Below are positions 12,910 to 14,396 of a stretch of DNA of 14,396 nucleotides, piece after piece (within the stretch, counting starts at the first letter, position 1; every line of letters starts with the position of its first letter). Position numbers and translations under genes: made by a program. Source of the DNA: Phycisphaerales bacterium (GTDB lineage: Bacteria; Planctomycetota; Phycisphaerae; Tepidisphaerales; Tepidisphaeraceae); contig JAQGHP010000265.1 in NCBI GenBank assembly GCA_028288775.1, positions 1 through 14,396 of the forward strand, read 5' to 3'. Below the pieces are notes generated by a model that was given only the letters and a program-made list of their open reading frames with translations, did not search any database and was not told the origin of the DNA.

Positions 12910-14001
12910 TCATTTCTGCGGATACGCGGGCGGCAAGGGCGGGTGGCGCATGGCGGACGCGGGGGCGAGCGACGCGACTGGCACGGGGCGGTGGGGCATC
13001 CAGGCGGAAATCGGCGCGGGTTGGCCGCAGTCTACGCAGCGGATGGTGCCGAAGGATTGGCCGCAGCGGGGGCAGGACGCGCCGTGCTCGAAGGTGTCGA
13101 ACCGCGCGCCGCAGCCGCAGGACCACAGCGCGCCCAGGGGCGGATGTTTCCCGCAGTTGGGGCAGGTCGCCTCGTCGCGGCGGGTGATACCGGGCGCGCC
13201 GAGCATCGCGCGGGCCAGCTTGATCGCGTTCCATGCCTGAAAGCCCATAAAGACCGCGATGAAACCGATCCAAGTGTCCTTCTCGCTGAGCGCGTAGAGC
13301 GCGACGCCAGCAGCGCCCAGGATGCCGATCGACGCGGCCACCAGAAGGCTCCATGCCGGGCCCGCCACAAACCAGAGCAGCGCCCGGAGAATCTGCCCGC
13401 CGTCGAGCGGATAGATCGGCAACAGGTTGAACACCAGCAGCCAGCGGTTTACGTACGCCATGCTCGCGAAGAGCATGTATAGGTCGCTTCCCTGGCTCTT
13501 CATCGCGTCGGCGGCAAAAAAGAGAATCGGGTAGAGGGCCACGTTGACGAGCGGCCCCGCCGCCACGCTCCAGAGCATGGGGGCCGGCCGGGCCGGCGGG
13601 CGGATGTACGCCGCGCCGCCGAGGGGCCAGAGCACGATCCGGTCCACCGTCCCCTTCACCGATCGGCAGGCCATCGCGTGGCCGAGCTCGTGGAGCAACA
13701 CCATCGCCAGCACGAACAAGATTTCGATCACGTTCCACACCAGCGAGCTGTATACGCCGTTGCGCTGCTGCATTTCGTACAGCGCAATGAGGAACCAGCT
13801 CCAGTGCAGAAATACGGTGACGCCGAAAATGCGGAACAGCCGGATGCCCCCGGGAGTGGAGAGCGAAACCTGCCCGGCGTCCTGCCTCGATTGATATTGC
13901 AAAAGCCCCCGCGGCGGGGCGTTCGGCGGCGTTGCCTCTGGCAGCGGCGCGGATCGCCGCGGCGACCCACCGGGCTGCCAATCTCCCTCATCCCTCGGCA
14001 T
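12910..14001 (-). CDS. M50 (site-2 protease) family membrane metalloprotease with C-terminal double zinc ribbon
   Basis: 363 residues. Intramembrane zinc protease: HELGH (104-108) in the first catalytic helix and NLLPIYPLDGG (192-202, D200 the third zinc ligand). Hydrophobic segments lie at about 60-76, 88-110, 143-165, 176-194, 207-233 and 243-262. Residues 1-50 are Pro-rich and soluble. After the membrane part, 280-325 carry eight cysteines as CPNC, CGC, CPRC and CVDC, the pattern of two zinc ribbons, followed by a Pro-rich tail. S2P-like enzymes cleave membrane-bound substrates such as anti-sigma factors; no such substrate is encoded here. No PDZ or CBS domain is seen. The ATG at 14001 has AAAAGGA six bases upstream, better than the ATG at 14034. 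A good promoter lies at 14073-14101. Confidence 0.88.
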   Translation of the reverse strand: MPRDEGDWQPGGSPRRSAPLPEATPPNAPPRGLLQYQSRQDAGQVSLSTPGGIRLFRIFGVTVFLHWSWFLIALYEMQQRNGVYSSLVWNVIEILFVLAMVLLHELGHAMACRSVKGTVDRIVLWPLGGAAYIRPPARPAPMLWSVAAGPLVNVALYPILFFAADAMKSQGSDLYMLFASMAYVNRWLLVFNLLPIYPLDGGQILRALLWFVAGPAWSLLVAASIGILGAAGVALYALSEKDTWIGFIAVFMGFQAWNAIKLARAMLGAPGITRRDEATCPNCGKHPPLGALWSCGCGARFDTFEHGASCPRCGQSFGTIRCVDCGQPAPISAWMPHRPVPVASLAPASAMRHPPLPPAYPQK

Positions 14002-14007
14002 AACAAA

Positions 14008-14014
14008 TCCTTTT
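14008..14014 (-). promoter_or_regulatory. Shine-Dalgarno deciding the start of the M50 protease
   Basis: On the minus strand AAAAGGA ends six bases before the ATG at 14001. The upstream in-frame ATG at 14034 has no such site, so 11 extra N-terminal residues are unlikely. Confidence 0.65.
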
Positions 14015-14072
14015 GCCAAAGCTCCTGACGCCACGCAGATCCCCGGGCCGCCGGGTGCATGAGCACCGCGGC

Positions 14073-14101
14073 ATTATCGGCACGTGGTAGGCTCGTGACA
14101 A
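14073..14101 (-). promoter_or_regulatory. Sigma-70-like promoter of the M50 protease (TTGTCA, 17 bp, GATAAT)
   Basis: On the minus strand TTGTCA (14101-14096) and GATAAT (14078-14073) are each one base from consensus and separated by the ideal 17 bp. The start point would be near 14066, giving a leader of about 65 bases to the ATG at 14001. This is the best promoter match I found in the window. Confidence 0.6.
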
Positions 14102-14158
14102 GAATGGATTAGCTCGTAGCGGAAACGCCGGCGCGTGACAGTTTCGATGGGCTCTTTC

Positions 14159-14307
14159 TCCCTCCTCCGGTACTCCGGGGGAGGGCAGGGGTGGGGGGCG
14201 AGAAGGTTCAAAGGTTCGAGAGCTGAAGGGTTCAAGCGTTCCTTCAACCCTTGAACTCTTCTCCCAAGCCCCCTCCCTAACCCTCCCCCGGAGTACCGGA
14301 GGAGGGA
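14159..14307. repeat. Long inverted repeat of about 150 bp (MITE-like or hairpin element)
   Basis: The outer 27 bases (14159-14185) are the exact reverse complement of 14281-14307, and each arm contains the small palindrome CCGGTACTCCGG-like core around GTAC. Pairing continues inward with mismatches: GGAGGGxAGGGG/GGGGCTTGGGAGAAG types, then GAGAAG and GTTCAA blocks, to a centre of iterated GGTTCAA/TTGAACC units near 14204-14255. It has no coding capacity and lies between divergent genes. The sequence resembles the widely dispersed CCCTC...GGGGAGGG hairpins of many GC-rich genomes. Confidence 0.85.
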
Positions 14308-14368
14308 ATGGAAGACAGATCGCCGGGACCGTCACGCATCCTGTCAATGCCGTTCACGGAGGGATTGC

Positions 14369-14396
14369 ATGTGGAACATCCACGCCCGGCTCTGGT
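14369..14396 (+). CDS. Start of a further gene, only nine codons visible
   Basis: ATG at 14369 opens MWNIHARLW and runs off the right edge. GGAGGG (14358-14363) lies five bases upstream, a strong ribosome binding site. The product cannot be told. The evidence is the ribosome binding site and the divergent arrangement with the M50 gene only. Confidence 0.4.

Larger units (their letters stand above)
14002..14368. other. Divergent intergenic region holding the M50 promoter and a large inverted repeat
   Basis: No gene is supported. The minus-strand frame across most of it reads through both arms of the inverted repeat. It contains the M50 promoter and ribosome binding site on the left, the inverted repeat at 14159-14307, and on the right a strong ribosome binding site for a plus-strand gene. 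Confidence 0.6.

Noticed and set aside
14159..14307. Insertion sequence
   Set aside because: No transposase frame inside or beside it and no clear target-site duplication, so only a non-autonomous or hairpin repeat can be claimed.
13988..14347. Minus-strand frame of 119 codons
   Set aside because: Its translation is mostly the two arms of the long inverted repeat.

Overview
This window looks like chromosomal DNA from a GC-rich, probably free-living bacterium. Planctomycetota (Phycisphaerae-like) is my best guess. The clues are a PHP protein of the type often fused to a glycosyltransferase, a two-ACT-domain SerB, secreted and lipoprotein genes with weak or no Shine-Dalgarno signals, TTG/GTG starts, and intergenic DNA full of REP-like palindromes and heptamer repeats. 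This is an inference from style of content; there is no rRNA, tRNA or marker gene to settle it. I see no phage, transposase, CRISPR array or toxin-antitoxin module.

Layout. 1-847 (minus): start of a PHP-domain protein that runs off the left edge. 848-1225: 378-bp gap with a palindrome, an SD and two copies of an AT-rich repeat exactly 100 bp apart. 1226-2946 (minus): an ABC1/UbiB-type atypical kinase preceded by a small one-helix membrane protein, the two joined by a tandem heptamer array. 3098-4330 (plus): phosphoserine phosphatase SerB, from a probable near-leaderless promoter. 4359-4451: paired REP-like hairpins. 4532-6223 (plus): AspT/YidE-type transporter with two RCK_C domains. 6290-6793 (plus): uncharacterised HExxE protein whose end overlaps, tail to tail, a minus-strand membrane protein (6768-7460). 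That membrane protein follows a secreted clan-GH-A-like glycosidase (7488-8867, minus). 9071-10165 (plus): YncE-like beta-propeller lipoprotein. 10184-10260: elaborate three-stem palindrome, then a strong terminator. 10557-12487 (plus): a PlsC-type acyltransferase and a PAP2 protein with a sphingomyelin-synthase-like catalytic triad, overlapping by ATGA. 12574-12879 (plus): small lipoprotein. 12910-14001 (minus): M50 site-2-protease-like membrane protease with a C-terminal double zinc ribbon and a good sigma-70-like promoter. 14159-14307: a roughly 150-bp near-perfect inverted repeat. 14369 onward (plus): the first codons of another gene.

Working together. The clearest functional unit is the acyltransferase/PAP2 pair, which suggests membrane lipid synthesis or head-group remodelling. 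The glycosidase and its downstream membrane protein are probably one transcript. The rest look like independently transcribed housekeeping or envelope genes. I did not find an obvious defence or mobile system. The most unusual content is the intergenic repeat architecture (three REP-like sites, two heptamer-repeat sites, one MITE-like inverted repeat), the SMS-like lipid operon and the HExxE protein.
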